Shown: in pieces, positions 9,054-16,888 of the stretch
How the letters are laid out: every line of letters starts with the position of its first letter
Numbering within the stretch: position 1 is the stretch's first letter
Made by a program: the position numbers and the translations under genes
From: Frondihabitans sp. 762G35
GTDB lineage: Bacteria > Actinomycetota > Actinomycetes > Actinomycetales > Microbacteriaceae
NCBI RefSeq assembly: GCF_002074055.1
Contig: NZ_CP014619.1
Span: 3,133,002-3,197,001 of the forward strand
Direction: 5' to 3'
DNA length: 64,000 nucleotides
Notes under the pieces: generated by a model
Database searches by the model: none
The model's input: only the letters and a program-made list of their open reading frames with translations
What the model was told of the DNA's origin: nothing

Positions 9054-9803
9054 ATGAGGAAGCCCGCCCCCGCCTCCGTGACCGACCTCGGCGACGGGGT
9101 GTTCTTCGTCCGTGCCTCCGCCGTCAACTGGCTCGTGCTCGTCGACGGCGACTCCCTCACGCTCGTCGACACCGGCTATCCGGGCGACGCGGACGCCCTC
9201 GACGGGTCGCTGGCCGAGATCACCCGGCGGACCGGGGCCGGACACCTCGAGGCCGTGCTCGTCACACACGCCCACAGCGACCACATCGGATCGCTCGGGC
9301 GGCTCCACGCCGGGAGCGGCGGTCGGCTCGACGTCTTCGCGAGCGCCGAGGAGGTGCCGCACGTGAGGCGCGAGGTGCTGCACCAGGTGTCGGTGAAGGA
9401 CCTCGTTCGACACGCCTACGACCCGCGCGTGCTGCGCTGGGCCCTGCACGCCACCGGGCCGGAGCGGGGCCTCGACGACGTCGCTTTCGGACCCGTGAAA
9501 CCCCTCGTCACGGGCTCGGCCCTCGACGTCCCCGGCCGGCCCGTGGCGCTGCTCGCGCCGGGACACACGCCCGGCCACACCGTCTACCACCTGCCGCAGC
9601 ACGGGCTGCTCGTCACGGGCGACGCGCTGGTCAGCGGCCACGCCACCGTCCGCCGCACCGGACCGCAGACGCTCCCCGGCTTCTTCAACCACGACGAGGA
9701 GCGGACGCGGGAGACCGCCGATCGGCTCGCCCTGTTCGACGCGGACCGCTTCGCACCCGGCCACGGGCCGGTGGCGGCCCTGCCGCACCGGGTGCTGGGG
9801 TAG
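9054..9803 (+). CDS. MBL-fold metallo-hydrolase
   Basis: A 249-residue metallo-beta-lactamase-fold hydrolase. Seen: THAHSDH (residues 71-77, the two-metal HxHxDH motif), PGHTPGH as the third metal site, TGDALVSGH and a C-terminal APGHGPV. No signal peptide, so cytosolic; the substrate could be a thioester, lactone or other hydrolysable compound. ATG 9054 is preceded by GGCAGG. The upstream in-frame extension lies inside azlD and was not used. It is a stand-alone gene 49 bp after azlD. Confidence 0.85.
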   Translation: MRKPAPASVTDLGDGVFFVRASAVNWLVLVDGDSLTLVDTGYPGDADALDGSLAEITRRTGAGHLEAVLVTHAHSDHIGSLGRLHAGSGGRLDVFASAEEVPHVRREVLHQVSVKDLVRHAYDPRVLRWALHATGPERGLDDVAFGPVKPLVTGSALDVPGRPVALLAPGHTPGHTVYHLPQHGLLVTGDALVSGHATVRRTGPQTLPGFFNHDEERTRETADRLALFDADRFAPGHGPVAALPHRVLG

Positions 9804-9890
9804 GCCCGGGGTCGGCGCGTCGCGGCCGGGCCCGCCGCAGCTCTCCCAGCGGGCTTTCGGTAGGCTCGAAGCCCAGACGGAGGGACATCC

Positions 9891-10985
9891 ATGGTCGACA
9901 CCCTGAGAAAAGCCGGCCCGATCGTCGTCCCGATCCTGGCGCTCGTCGCCCTCGTGGCGACGTACCACCGCACGCTGCCCTTCGCGGTCGTGATCCTCGT
10001 CGGCGTGATCCTGATCGCGGCGGTGCTGGCGGCGGTCCACCACGCCGAGGTCGTGGCGCACAAAGTCGGCGAGCCGCTCGGCTCCATCGTTCTCGCGGTC
10101 GCGGTCACCGTGATCGAGGTGGGGCTGATCATCACGCTGATGATCGGCGGCGGCGACCACGGCACCGAGACGCTGGCCCGCGACACCGCCTTCGCCGCGG
10201 TGATGATCACCTGCAACGGGATCGTCGGGCTGTCGCTCCTGCTCGGCTCCCTGCGCCACGGCCTGCCCCGCTTCAACTCGGAGGGGACCGGAGCCGCCCT
10301 CGGCGTCGTCGCCACCCTCGCCGGCCTCACGCTCGTGCTGCCCACGTTCACGGTCGGCGCCTCCGGCGGGCGCTTCACGGGCATCCAGCTCGCCTTCATC
10401 GCCGTCGTCGCCCTCGCCCTCTACGTCGCCTTCATCTCGACGCAGACCGGGCGCCACCGCGACTTCTTCCTGCCCGTCGAGGTGCCGGGCAAGCCCGCCG
10501 ACGAGGATCACCACGCCGACCCGCCGAGCACGCGCGCGACCGTGATCAGCCTCGTCCTGCTGGCCGTCTCGCTGCTCTCCGTGGTCGGACTCGGCCACGC
10601 CGTGTCACCCGCCATCGAGGGCGGGCTCGCCGCGGCCGGAATCCCGAGCACGTTCGTCGGCGTCGTGATCGCCTTCATCGTGCTGCTGCCCGAGGGCATC
10701 GCCGCCTCGCGCGCCGCCCTCAAGAACCGCCTGCAGACGAGTATCAACCTCGGCTACGGCTCCGCCATCGCCAGCATCGGCCTCACCGTGCCGGCCATCG
10801 CCGTCGCGAGCATCTGGCTGGAGGGCCCGCTCGTGCTGGGGCTCGGGCCGGTGCAGATCGTCCTGCTCGTGCTGACCATGATCGTGAGCACGCTCACGAT
10901 CGCCCCCGGCCGGTCGACGCGGCTGCAGGGGATCATCCACCTCATCATCCTGGCGTCGTTCGTCTTCCTCGCGATCAGCCCGTAG
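9891..10985 (+). CDS. chaA: Calcium/cation:proton antiporter ChaA-like
   Basis: A 364-residue inner-membrane cation exchanger of the CaCA superfamily. The two inverted CaCA repeats are visible: GEPLGSIVLAVAVTVIEVGLI around residues 64-84 and FIVLLPEGIAASRAAL around 262-277, each supplying the conserved acidic residue (E) of the transport site. About eleven hydrophobic segments; a charged His/Asp loop (DEDHHAD) near residue 205 separates the halves. ATG with GGAGGGACATCC upstream (GGAGGG Shine-Dalgarno). Expected to extrude Ca2+ or Na+/K+ in exchange for protons. Confidence 0.9.
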   Translation: MVDTLRKAGPIVVPILALVALVATYHRTLPFAVVILVGVILIAAVLAAVHHAEVVAHKVGEPLGSIVLAVAVTVIEVGLIITLMIGGGDHGTETLARDTAFAAVMITCNGIVGLSLLLGSLRHGLPRFNSEGTGAALGVVATLAGLTLVLPTFTVGASGGRFTGIQLAFIAVVALALYVAFISTQTGRHRDFFLPVEVPGKPADEDHHADPPSTRATVISLVLLAVSLLSVVGLGHAVSPAIEGGLAAAGIPSTFVGVVIAFIVLLPEGIAASRAALKNRLQTSINLGYGSAIASIGLTVPAIAVASIWLEGPLVLGLGPVQIVLLVLTMIVSTLTIAPGRSTRLQGIIHLIILASFVFLAISP

Positions 10986-11009
10986 AGCCGCTCGCTTCGT
11001 TCCGCCGCG

Positions 11010-11345
11010 TCAGACCAGCAGGAGCACCACCACGGCGTTCACGACGACGGTCGCCCAGAACGCGAGCTGGAACGACCTCTTGCGCGTCTTGTGCCGGAAC
11101 ACCTGCTGCGCGACGACACCTCCCGGCCAGCCGCCGAGGAGGCCGACCACCAGGAGATTCCGCTCCGAGACGCGCCAGCGACCGGCCCGGGCGGCGGACT
11201 TGTCGACCGCGTACACGACGGCGAGCAGCACGCTCAGTGCCACGTGGATCCAGAGCATCCCGGCCGGGAACGCACGCACGGCGTCGCGCCACACGAACAG
11301 GGCCGCGTAGACGGGGACGGACAGCAGGGGGACGACGGAGCGCAT
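11010..11345 (-). CDS. DUF1294 membrane protein
   Basis: A 111-residue membrane protein with the DUF1294 hallmarks YAVDKSAA, RNLLVVGLLGGWPGG and FRHKTRKRSF, and roughly four hydrophobic helices. Function unknown; in other bacteria DUF1294 is sometimes fused to a cold-shock domain, which is absent here. Converges on chaA with a 24-bp gap and diverges from the ketopantoate-reductase-like gene. Confidence 0.85.
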   Translation of the reverse strand: MRSVVPLLSVPVYAALFVWRDAVRAFPAGMLWIHVALSVLLAVVYAVDKSAARAGRWRVSERNLLVVGLLGGWPGGVVAQQVFRHKTRKRSFQLAFWATVVVNAVVVLLLV

Positions 11346-11395
11346 CCGGCAACGGTAGCGGGGCGCGTCCGGCGCGGGGGTGCCACGCTGGAGGT

Positions 11396-12415
11396 ATGAG
11401 ATACGTGATCGTGGGAGCCGGGGCCGTCGGGGGAACGCTCGGGGGGAGGCTCGCTCAGTACGGGCATCCTGCGGTGCTGATCGCCCGGGGCGAGCACGGG
11501 GCGGCGATCACCGCGGACGGGCTGCGGCTGCGGTCGCCGGACGAGGACGTGCGGATCCGCGTGCCCGTCGCAGCGACGCCGGATGAGGTCGAGTTGAGGG
11601 ACGACGACGTCCTCGTCTTCGCCACGAAGACGCAGCAGGTCGAGGCGGCCGTGCGGGAATGGGTGGACCGGCCGGTGAGGGACGCGGGCGGATCCGTCGT
11701 GGGGACGGCCGGCGAGCTGTTGCCCGCCCTGACGGCGCTCAACGGCGTGGAGAGCGAGCGGATCGCGCTGCGGGCGTTCGCGCGGGTGTTCGGCGTGTGC
11801 GTGTGGCTACCCGGTGTGCACCTGACGGCCGGGGAGGTGGCCGTCCGGATCGGGCCGTCGAGTGGGACGTTCATCATGGGGCGGTTCGGCGGGCCGGCGG
11901 ACGGCGCGTCGGATGCCGCCTTCCTGGAGCAGGTGGCGGCGGACTGGCGGGCGGCGACGTTCCGGGTGTTCGTCGTCGACGACGTGATGGCGTGGAAGCA
12001 CCGGAAGCTGCTCGCCAACCTCGGGAACGCCGTCCAGGCGCTCATCGGGTCGGAGCGGAGCGGCGCCTCGCGGCGCCTCCGGGAGGAAGCGGCCTCCGTC
12101 TACGCCGCCGCCGGCATCGAGGTGCCGAGCGACGAGGCGGAGGAGGCGTGGCGGGGGAACGCGTTCGACATCCGCGACGTCCCCGGCCTCGAGGGGGAGC
12201 TCGGCGGGTCGTCCTGGCAGTCGCTCGCGCGGGGCGGATCCATCGAGACGGACTTCCTCAACGGCGAGATCGTACTGCTCGCGCGGTCGCTGGGGATGCG
12301 GGCGCCGCTCAACGCGGTGGTGCAGGGGCTGGCGCGGCGCGCCGGGGCGGCGCGGGCGGGTGCGGGGTCGATGTCGGCGGCGGAGCTCGACGCCGCGCTG
12401 GCGGCGGGCCGCTAG
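11396..12415 (+). CDS. Ketopantoate reductase (PanE/ApbA)-family protein
   Basis: A 339-residue NADPH-dependent reductase-like protein: Rossmann GAGAVGGTLGGRLAQ at residues 7-21, a central VFATKTQQVE, and a C-terminal helical domain with the catalytic-lysine region MAWKHRKLLANLGNAVQAL and SSWQSLARGGSIETDFLNGEIV. PanE makes pantoate for pantothenate/CoA, but many actinobacterial paralogues are not in pantothenate synthesis and no pan gene is nearby. ATG 11396 has GGAGGT directly upstream. Followed by 371 bp of hairpin repeats. Confidence 0.85.
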   Translation: MRYVIVGAGAVGGTLGGRLAQYGHPAVLIARGEHGAAITADGLRLRSPDEDVRIRVPVAATPDEVELRDDDVLVFATKTQQVEAAVREWVDRPVRDAGGSVVGTAGELLPALTALNGVESERIALRAFARVFGVCVWLPGVHLTAGEVAVRIGPSSGTFIMGRFGGPADGASDAAFLEQVAADWRAATFRVFVVDDVMAWKHRKLLANLGNAVQALIGSERSGASRRLREEAASVYAAAGIEVPSDEAEEAWRGNAFDIRDVPGLEGELGGSSWQSLARGGSIETDFLNGEIVLLARSLGMRAPLNAVVQGLARRAGAARAGAGSMSAAELDAALAAGR

Positions 12416-12544
12416 CGCCGCTGCGCCCTGCCGCCGGCGCGGACCCCTCCCGCGGCTCGCCGCCTGAACCCGGCCGCTGGCGCGGCCCGTCCCGCTGGCG
12501 GCGTCCCGCCGCTGGCGCGGCCTGCCGCGCTTCCGCGCGGGCAA

Positions 12545-12615
12545 CTCAGGGTGGGCGCGGCCCCTGCGGGGCCCGCACCCTGCCGCGCCGCGCGGACGCG
12601 TCCGCCCAGCCTGAG
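12545..12615. repeat. Family A hairpin repeat, copy 1
   Basis: Inverted repeat with arms CTCAGGGTGGGCG (12545-12557) and CGCCCAGCCTGAG (12603-12615), one mismatch, around a 45-bp GC-rich centre. It is the first unit of a tandem duplication with a 130-bp period. The gap 12416-12786 between the convergent reductase and DUF2236 genes holds this repeat, its duplicate and GC-rich low-complexity DNA, and no credible gene. Confidence 0.85.
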
Positions 12616-12674
12616 ATGCCGACCCGCGGCTCCTGCCCCACCGGCCGCCACGCGGGCCAACGCCGTGCGGGCAA

Positions 12675-12745
12675 CTCAGGCTGGGCGCGGCCCCCGCGGG
12701 GCCCGCACCCCGCGACGCCGCGCGGACGCGTCCGCCCAGCCTGAG
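12675..12745. repeat. Family A hairpin repeat, copy 2
   Basis: Near-identical duplicate of copy 1, with perfect 13-bp arms CTCAGGCTGGGCG (12675-12687) and CGCCCAGCCTGAG (12733-12745). The flanks also match copy 1, including the downstream stretch CCGACCCGC ... CACCGGCCG, so the duplicated unit is about 120 bp. Confidence 0.85.
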
Positions 12746-12786
12746 ATGCCGACCCGCAGCTCCTGCCCCACCGGCCGCAGTCGCAC

Positions 12787-13578
12787 TCAGCTGTCGTGCG
12801 GCGTTCCCGCCAGGGCCCGCAACCGCCGGAGGTAGTAGCGCTTCGGCGCGGTGCGCAGCCGCACCGGCAGCCTCGGGTACACGAAAGCGACGATCGACCA
12901 CAGCCGATCGAATCGTCGCTGCCGGGCGGCGTTCCACGTCATCCCGTACATCTCCCGCACACGCGGCGGAAGGAAGCCCGCCGTCACGAACCGGTTCAGT
13001 GGCATGAGCGCCCGCACCCAGCGCGGGGCGGCCTCCGCTCTCCAGAGCGCATCCGCCTGGCCGCGGATCGTCTCGTCGACCCGCAGCGCCGCCACGGAGT
13101 CGCGCCAGTAGGCGGCGAACGCCGCGCGGTCCGGTGGCCACGCCCCCGGCGGCAGGTCGAGCTCCGTGCCGAGGGCCGCGTACCGGACGTACAGGTCGTC
13201 CGCGACGGCCTCGGGCGGGTTGCCCAGCGTGCGCGCGTAGACGCGGGTCCCGGTGTCGTAGAGGGTCGCCGCAACCCACAGCTGGAGGTCGGGGTCGCGC
13301 GCGTCGTAGGCCGGTGCGTAGCCGGAGGCCTCGGCGTGGACGGGGGCGTGCATCCTGCTCACGTAGCGAGCCGCGACGGCGCGATCGTCGGGCGTCCCGG
13401 CGGTCACCGCGTAGACGTAGGTCAGGGTGCCGTGGAGGCGGGCGAGTGGATTGCGAACGAAGTCGCTGTGCCTCGCGACTCCGTAACCGACCTCGGGACG
13501 GGCGAGCTGCAGGAGGATCGCGCAGCCGGCTCCGGCGAGGAGGACGGCCTCGAACGCGGGATCGACGGGGCGGGGCAT
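12787..13578 (-). CDS. DUF2236 / MpaB-type oxygenase-like protein
   Basis: A 263-residue DUF2236 protein (latex-clearing/MpaB oxygenase-like, a family whose studied members bind heme b). Seen: the family pattern LLQLARPEVGYGVARHSDF with its conserved His, the turn LHGTLTYVYAVTAG, HAPVHAEASGYAP, WVAATLYDT and the DDLYVRYAALG segment. No signal peptide. Substrate unknown. The gene is bounded on both sides by family A hairpins and converges with the reductase gene; it diverges from the AbiEi-like gene. Confidence 0.85.
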   Translation of the reverse strand: MPRPVDPAFEAVLLAGAGCAILLQLARPEVGYGVARHSDFVRNPLARLHGTLTYVYAVTAGTPDDRAVAARYVSRMHAPVHAEASGYAPAYDARDPDLQLWVAATLYDTGTRVYARTLGNPPEAVADDLYVRYAALGTELDLPPGAWPPDRAAFAAYWRDSVAALRVDETIRGQADALWRAEAAPRWVRALMPLNRFVTAGFLPPRVREMYGMTWNAARQRRFDRLWSIVAFVYPRLPVRLRTAPKRYYLRRLRALAGTPHDS

Positions 13579-13665
13579 GCTCGGAGCGTACCCGGCGGCG
13601 CGCGGGCCGCGGTGCCGGGCGGCCGGCAGGATCCGCGCGATCTCCGGCCGGGCGCCCCGGGCGGC

Positions 13666-13741
13666 AACTCAGGCTGGAACGGGCCCGCGGTCGCGGCGTT
13701 CCCGCAGCGAGCACGCCCGGAGGCGTCGTCCAGCCTGAGTT
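13666..13741. repeat. Family A hairpin repeat, copy 3
   Basis: Perfect 13-bp inverted repeat, AACTCAGGCTGGA (13666-13678) and TCCAGCCTGAGTT (13729-13741), around a 50-bp centre. It lies in the divergent gap between the DUF2236 gene and the AbiEi-like gene, 116 bp upstream of the latter, so it cannot be acting only as a terminator here. Confidence 0.85.
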
Positions 13742-13856
13742 CTCGGCAGAAGCATCCGTCGCCACCTCTCCCCCACAGCACGGACTCGGCCCGGCGTTCT
13801 CCCCAGACGCCCACACGCGACCCCGGCGGAGCTCACCACGACACCACGCTGTCCGC

Positions 13857-16277
13857 ATGCACTCTCTCGTCGATCTCGTGTCCCAGCTCGGCTCCGGCTT
13901 CCTCCACAAGCGCGACCTGGCGGCGGCCGGCGCCAGCGATCGCGAGCTGACGCGCGCCGTGCGAGACGGTCGCCTGCGCCGCCCGCGGCGGGGCTGGTAC
14001 ACGACGCTTCCCGCGTCCGATCCGCGGTTCGTAGCGGTGCGCGTCGGCGGGCGCCTCACCGGCGTCTCCGCGCTCGCCCAGCTCGGGGCGTGGCTCCGCG
14101 AGAGGGAACCGCCGATCGTCGTGTCCGTGGCGCCCAATGCGTCCAGGCTCCGACGCGTCGGCGGCGTGCGCGTGGTGTGGGACACCCGGGAGATCGTCCG
14201 ACGCGGCACGGCCTGGTCCGTCGATCCGTGGGACGCCCTTCGGGAGGCCCTGCTGCAGGTCCCCTTCGAAGACGCGGTCGCGCTCGTCGACTGGGCGCTT
14301 CACGAGAACCACCTGCGCTTCGACGATCTCGGCGATCTCTGCCGGGGGCTACCGGGAGACATCGCGCTGATCGAGTCCTGGGTGGATCCGTCGTGCGAGA
14401 GCTACCTCGAGAGCATCACTCGCACACGGCTGAGGCTCGCGGGCCACCACGTGAGCAGCCAGCACCCGCTGCCGAACGGCCAGCGGGTCGACCTCCTGGT
14501 CGACGACGTCGTGGGGCTGGAGACGGACGGACGGGCGTTCCACGGGGCATCGTTCGAGGCGGACCGCCTCAAAGACCTGTCCATCGCGATCGACGGTCGC
14601 ACACCCCTGCGGGTGAGCTACCGGATGGTGGAGCAGAGCTGGGGCAGGATCCTCGAGGCCGTGCAGGCAGCCGTCGTGCAGCATCGACGGGGCGGTCTCG
14701 TCTGCGCCGAGAATTCAGGCCGGGCGCGGGTGCGGCCCGGCAACAAGACCCGGGCGTGGCGGCTCGCCGCGGCGGGACGGCGCCGCCGGCCTGAGTTGCC
14801 GACGGCGGCAGCGGGAGCAGGAGGGGGAGCGGCAGCGGGAGGGGCAGGAGCGGCAGCGAGAGCGGGAGGGGAGCAGCAGCGGGAGGGGGAGCCGGAGCGG
14901 CAGCGAGAGGGGCGGGGGCAGGAGCAGCGGCACGCACACACCACGCGCACCGGCGCGCAGCGCGGCTGGCGCCGTTCCCGCGCCTCGCTACGATCGTGGG
15001 GTGACCTCAGCCCCCGCGCACGCCTCGTGGCTCGTCCGCCTCGTCTTCGTCACCCTCCTCGTGGGAGTCGGCGCGGGCATCGCGGGCATGGCCGCCAGCT
15101 TCGCCCTGCACGGCATCGAGCACCTGGTCTACGGATTCGGCGAGGGGACCTTCCTCGACGACCTGCCGACGCCGTCGAGCGGCCTCAAGGTGCTCGCCCT
15201 CGCGAGCGCGGGCGTCGTCGGCGGCATCGGCTGGTGGGCTCTCCGCCGCTGGGGCCGCCCGGTCGTCCCGGTCGAGCAAGCGGTCGAGGGGCGCAGGATG
15301 CCCGTCCTCGTCACCCTCGGAAACGTCGCGCTCCAGATCGTCATCGTGGGCCTGGGCGCCTCGATCGGCCGGGAGGTGGCGCCGCGCGAGCTGGCCGCGC
15401 TGGTCGCTCAGTGGATAACCCGCAAGACCGGTGTCACGGCCCGCGAGACGCGGATCCTCGTGGCGTGCGGTGCGGGAGCAGGACTCGCGGCCGTCTACGA
15501 CGTCCCCCTGGCCGGTGCCGTCTTCGCCGTCGAGATCCTTCTCGCCGAGCTGAGCATCGCCACGATCATCCCGGCGCTGGCGACGTCCGCGATCGCCGCC
15601 CTCGTCGCCCGCCTCGTCACCTCCGCCGCGCCGCTGTACTCCGTGCCGCCGCTCGAGCTCAGCCCGTCGCTGATCGTCTGGTCGGTCCTCGTCGGTCCGG
15701 TGATCGGGTTCGCCGCTCTCGCGTTCGTCGTCCTGATCAAGTGGGCGGGAGCCCGTCGCCCCAAGAACTGGCTGATCCTCGTCGTCATGCCCGTCCTCTT
15801 CACGCTGGTCGGTGTCATCTCGATCTGGCTCCCCGACGTCCTCGGCAACGGTCGCGCGCTGGGTCAGCTGAGTTTCGCCGCGACGGCCTCGCTGGGTTTC
15901 ATCGCGCTCACGGTCGTGGCCAAGCTGTTCACGACGACAGTCACGATCGGCGCGGGCGCGGCCGGCGGCACGCTCCAGCCGGCTCTCGCCCTGGGAGCCG
16001 GGATCGGCGCGGTCCTGGGCGGCCTGTGGCTCGTCGTCTGGCCCGGATCGGGCATCGCCGCCTTCGCGTTCGTCGCGGCCGCGGCTTTCCTCTCGGCCTC
16101 GATGAAGGCCCCGCTGACGGCCCTGGTCCTCGTGGTCGAGTTCACCGGACAGGGCCTCACGCTCCTCGTCCCCACCCTCCTCGCCATCGGCGGTTCGGTG
16201 GCGGTCAGCTACATGGTCGACCGGCGGAGACGTCTGATCGCGGTCGACTGACCGGGCCCCTCCCGGAGACCCAATAG
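13857..16277 (+). CDS. AbiEi-type winged helix plus endonuclease-fold protein; native stop lost, reading frame runs through
   Basis: The recognisable protein is about 280 residues (13857 to about 14697). Residues 1-55 form an AbiEi-like winged helix (FLHKRDLAAAGASDREL, RRPRRGWYTT). Residues about 180-275 look like a DUF559/Vsr-type nuclease fold (SYLESITRTRLRLAG, then RVDLLVDDVVGLETDG with acidic PD-(D/E)xK-type residues). Such solitary genes are abundant in actinobacteria; their role is unproven, and the antitoxin label rests on the N-terminal domain only. No stop follows the domain: the frame continues through family A copy 4, a purine tract and over 1.2 kb of the ClC gene in another frame, stopping at 16277. 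Expression of the full 806-residue form is doubtful. Confidence 0.6.
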   Translation: MHSLVDLVSQLGSGFLHKRDLAAAGASDRELTRAVRDGRLRRPRRGWYTTLPASDPRFVAVRVGGRLTGVSALAQLGAWLREREPPIVVSVAPNASRLRRVGGVRVVWDTREIVRRGTAWSVDPWDALREALLQVPFEDAVALVDWALHENHLRFDDLGDLCRGLPGDIALIESWVDPSCESYLESITRTRLRLAGHHVSSQHPLPNGQRVDLLVDDVVGLETDGRAFHGASFEADRLKDLSIAIDGRTPLRVSYRMVEQSWGRILEAVQAAVVQHRRGGLVCAENSGRARVRPGNKTRAWRLAAAGRRRRPELPTAAAGAGGGAAAGGAGAAARAGGEQQREGEPERQREGRGQEQRHAHTTRTGAQRGWRRSRASLRSWGDLSPRARLVARPPRLRHPPRGSRRGHRGHGRQLRPARHRAPGLRIRRGDLPRRPADAVERPQGARPRERGRRRRHRLVGSPPLGPPGRPGRASGRGAQDARPRHPRKRRAPDRHRGPGRLDRPGGGAARAGRAGRSVDNPQDRCHGPRDADPRGVRCGSRTRGRLRRPPGRCRLRRRDPSRRAEHRHDHPGAGDVRDRRPRRPPRHLRRAAVLRAAARAQPVADRLVGPRRSGDRVRRSRVRRPDQVGGSPSPQELADPRRHARPLHAGRCHLDLAPRRPRQRSRAGSAEFRRDGLAGFHRAHGRGQAVHDDSHDRRGRGRRHAPAGSRPGSRDRRGPGRPVARRLARIGHRRLRVRRGRGFPLGLDEGPADGPGPRGRVHRTGPHAPRPHPPRHRRFGGGQLHGRPAETSDRGRLTGPLPETQ
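14712..14797. repeat. Family A hairpin repeat, copy 4, at the 3' end of the AbiEi-like gene
   Basis: Arms AATTCAGGCCGG (14712-14723) and CCGGCCTGAGTT (14786-14797), one mismatch, with the outer GCCGAC flank shared with other copies. It begins about 15 bp after the last conserved codon of the AbiEi/nuclease-like gene, in the open reading frame. Confidence 0.8.
14811..14936 (+). repeat. Purine-rich low-complexity tract
   Basis: About 125 bp that is almost wholly G and A with scattered C, made of imperfect GGGAGGGGCAGGAGCGGCAGC-like units (14811-14936). It lies between family A copy 4 and the ClC gene and codes nothing recognisable. The strand asymmetry is extreme compared with surrounding DNA. 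Confidence 0.75.
15001..16251 (+). CDS. ClC family chloride channel/transporter-like protein
   Basis: A 416-residue polytopic protein of the ClC superfamily. Seen: GASIGREVAPRE around residues 119-130, the counterpart of GREGP with the gating-type glutamate kept, then GAGAGLAAVYDVPLAGAVFAVE (the helix with the GxFxxE motif), and ITVGAGAAGGTLQPALALGA. The GSGIP selectivity motif of classic chloride channels is replaced, so the ion may not be chloride. GTG 15001 is close to the promoter region; the upstream frame is the run-through of the previous gene. A CBS domain is absent. Confidence 0.85.
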   Translation: MTSAPAHASWLVRLVFVTLLVGVGAGIAGMAASFALHGIEHLVYGFGEGTFLDDLPTPSSGLKVLALASAGVVGGIGWWALRRWGRPVVPVEQAVEGRRMPVLVTLGNVALQIVIVGLGASIGREVAPRELAALVAQWITRKTGVTARETRILVACGAGAGLAAVYDVPLAGAVFAVEILLAELSIATIIPALATSAIAALVARLVTSAAPLYSVPPLELSPSLIVWSVLVGPVIGFAALAFVVLIKWAGARRPKNWLILVVMPVLFTLVGVISIWLPDVLGNGRALGQLSFAATASLGFIALTVVAKLFTTTVTIGAGAAGGTLQPALALGAGIGAVLGGLWLVVWPGSGIAAFAFVAAAAFLSASMKAPLTALVLVVEFTGQGLTLLVPTLLAIGGSVAVSYMVDRRRRLIAVD

Positions 16278-16325
16278 TCTGGAGCCGGAAGCATTTCGCG
16301 CATCCTGCATCTGGAGGCCCCACCC

Positions 16326-16754
16326 ATGAGCTCGTCCGTCAGCCTCAGCCAGTCCCCCAACCGACTGCTCGGCATCGTCGTCGGCATCGTCCTGCTGCTC
16401 GTCGGCCTCCTCGGCTTCTTCGTCGCCACGCCCTATCCCTTCGCCACTCCGCAGGGCGGTGTCGTGATCGGCCTGTTCGCCTCGAACGGGCTGCTGGCGT
16501 CGATCCACGTCGTCCTGGGTGCCGTGCTGCTCATCTGCGCCCTTTCGGCGGCCCTCGCCGCGAAGCTCGCGAACCTCCTCGTCGGCGTGATCACGCTCGT
16601 CCTGGGCGCGTTCGGCCTCTTCTTCGATCACACCGCGGCGAACATCTTCGCGCTCAACGGCGGCGACAACCTGCTGCACTTCATCGTGGCGGTGCTCCTG
16701 CTCATGGTCGGGTACGCCACCGACAAGCTCATCAAGCCGCGCGTCAAGCAGTAG
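16326..16754 (+). CDS. DUF4383 membrane protein
   Basis: A 142-residue protein with four predicted membrane helices and the DUF4383 features NRLLGIVVGIVLLLVG at the N-terminus and DNLLHFIVAVLLLMVGY near the C-terminus. Function unknown; the family is common in actinobacteria and often stress-associated. ATG 16326 follows a 74-bp gap after the ClC gene. A lone gene in this window. Confidence 0.85.
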   Translation: MSSSVSLSQSPNRLLGIVVGIVLLLVGLLGFFVATPYPFATPQGGVVIGLFASNGLLASIHVVLGAVLLICALSAALAAKLANLLVGVITLVLGAFGLFFDHTAANIFALNGGDNLLHFIVAVLLLMVGYATDKLIKPRVKQ

Positions 16755-16846
16755 CCCCGGGCATCCTGCGGTCTCGAGAGACGGGCAGGAGCCTCGTTCC
16801 CACCGTTCTCCCGGCGACACCCCTGGTCACGGCCACTCCGGAAAGC

Positions 16847-16865
16847 TAGAGTTAGGGTCACCTAA
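16847..16865. promoter_or_regulatory. Candidate DtxR/IdeR iron box
   Basis: The 19 bp read TAGAGTTAGGGTCACCTAA and match the DtxR consensus TTAGGTTAGSCTAACCTAA at 14 of 19 positions by my alignment; the inner TTAGG-GTCA... CCTAA part is symmetric. It ends 23 bp upstream of the heme oxygenase start, where a bound iron repressor would block transcription. DtxR control of heme oxygenase is established in Corynebacterium. Confidence 0.6.
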
Positions 16866-16888
16866 CCAGCCGGCCGCGAGAGGGCAGC

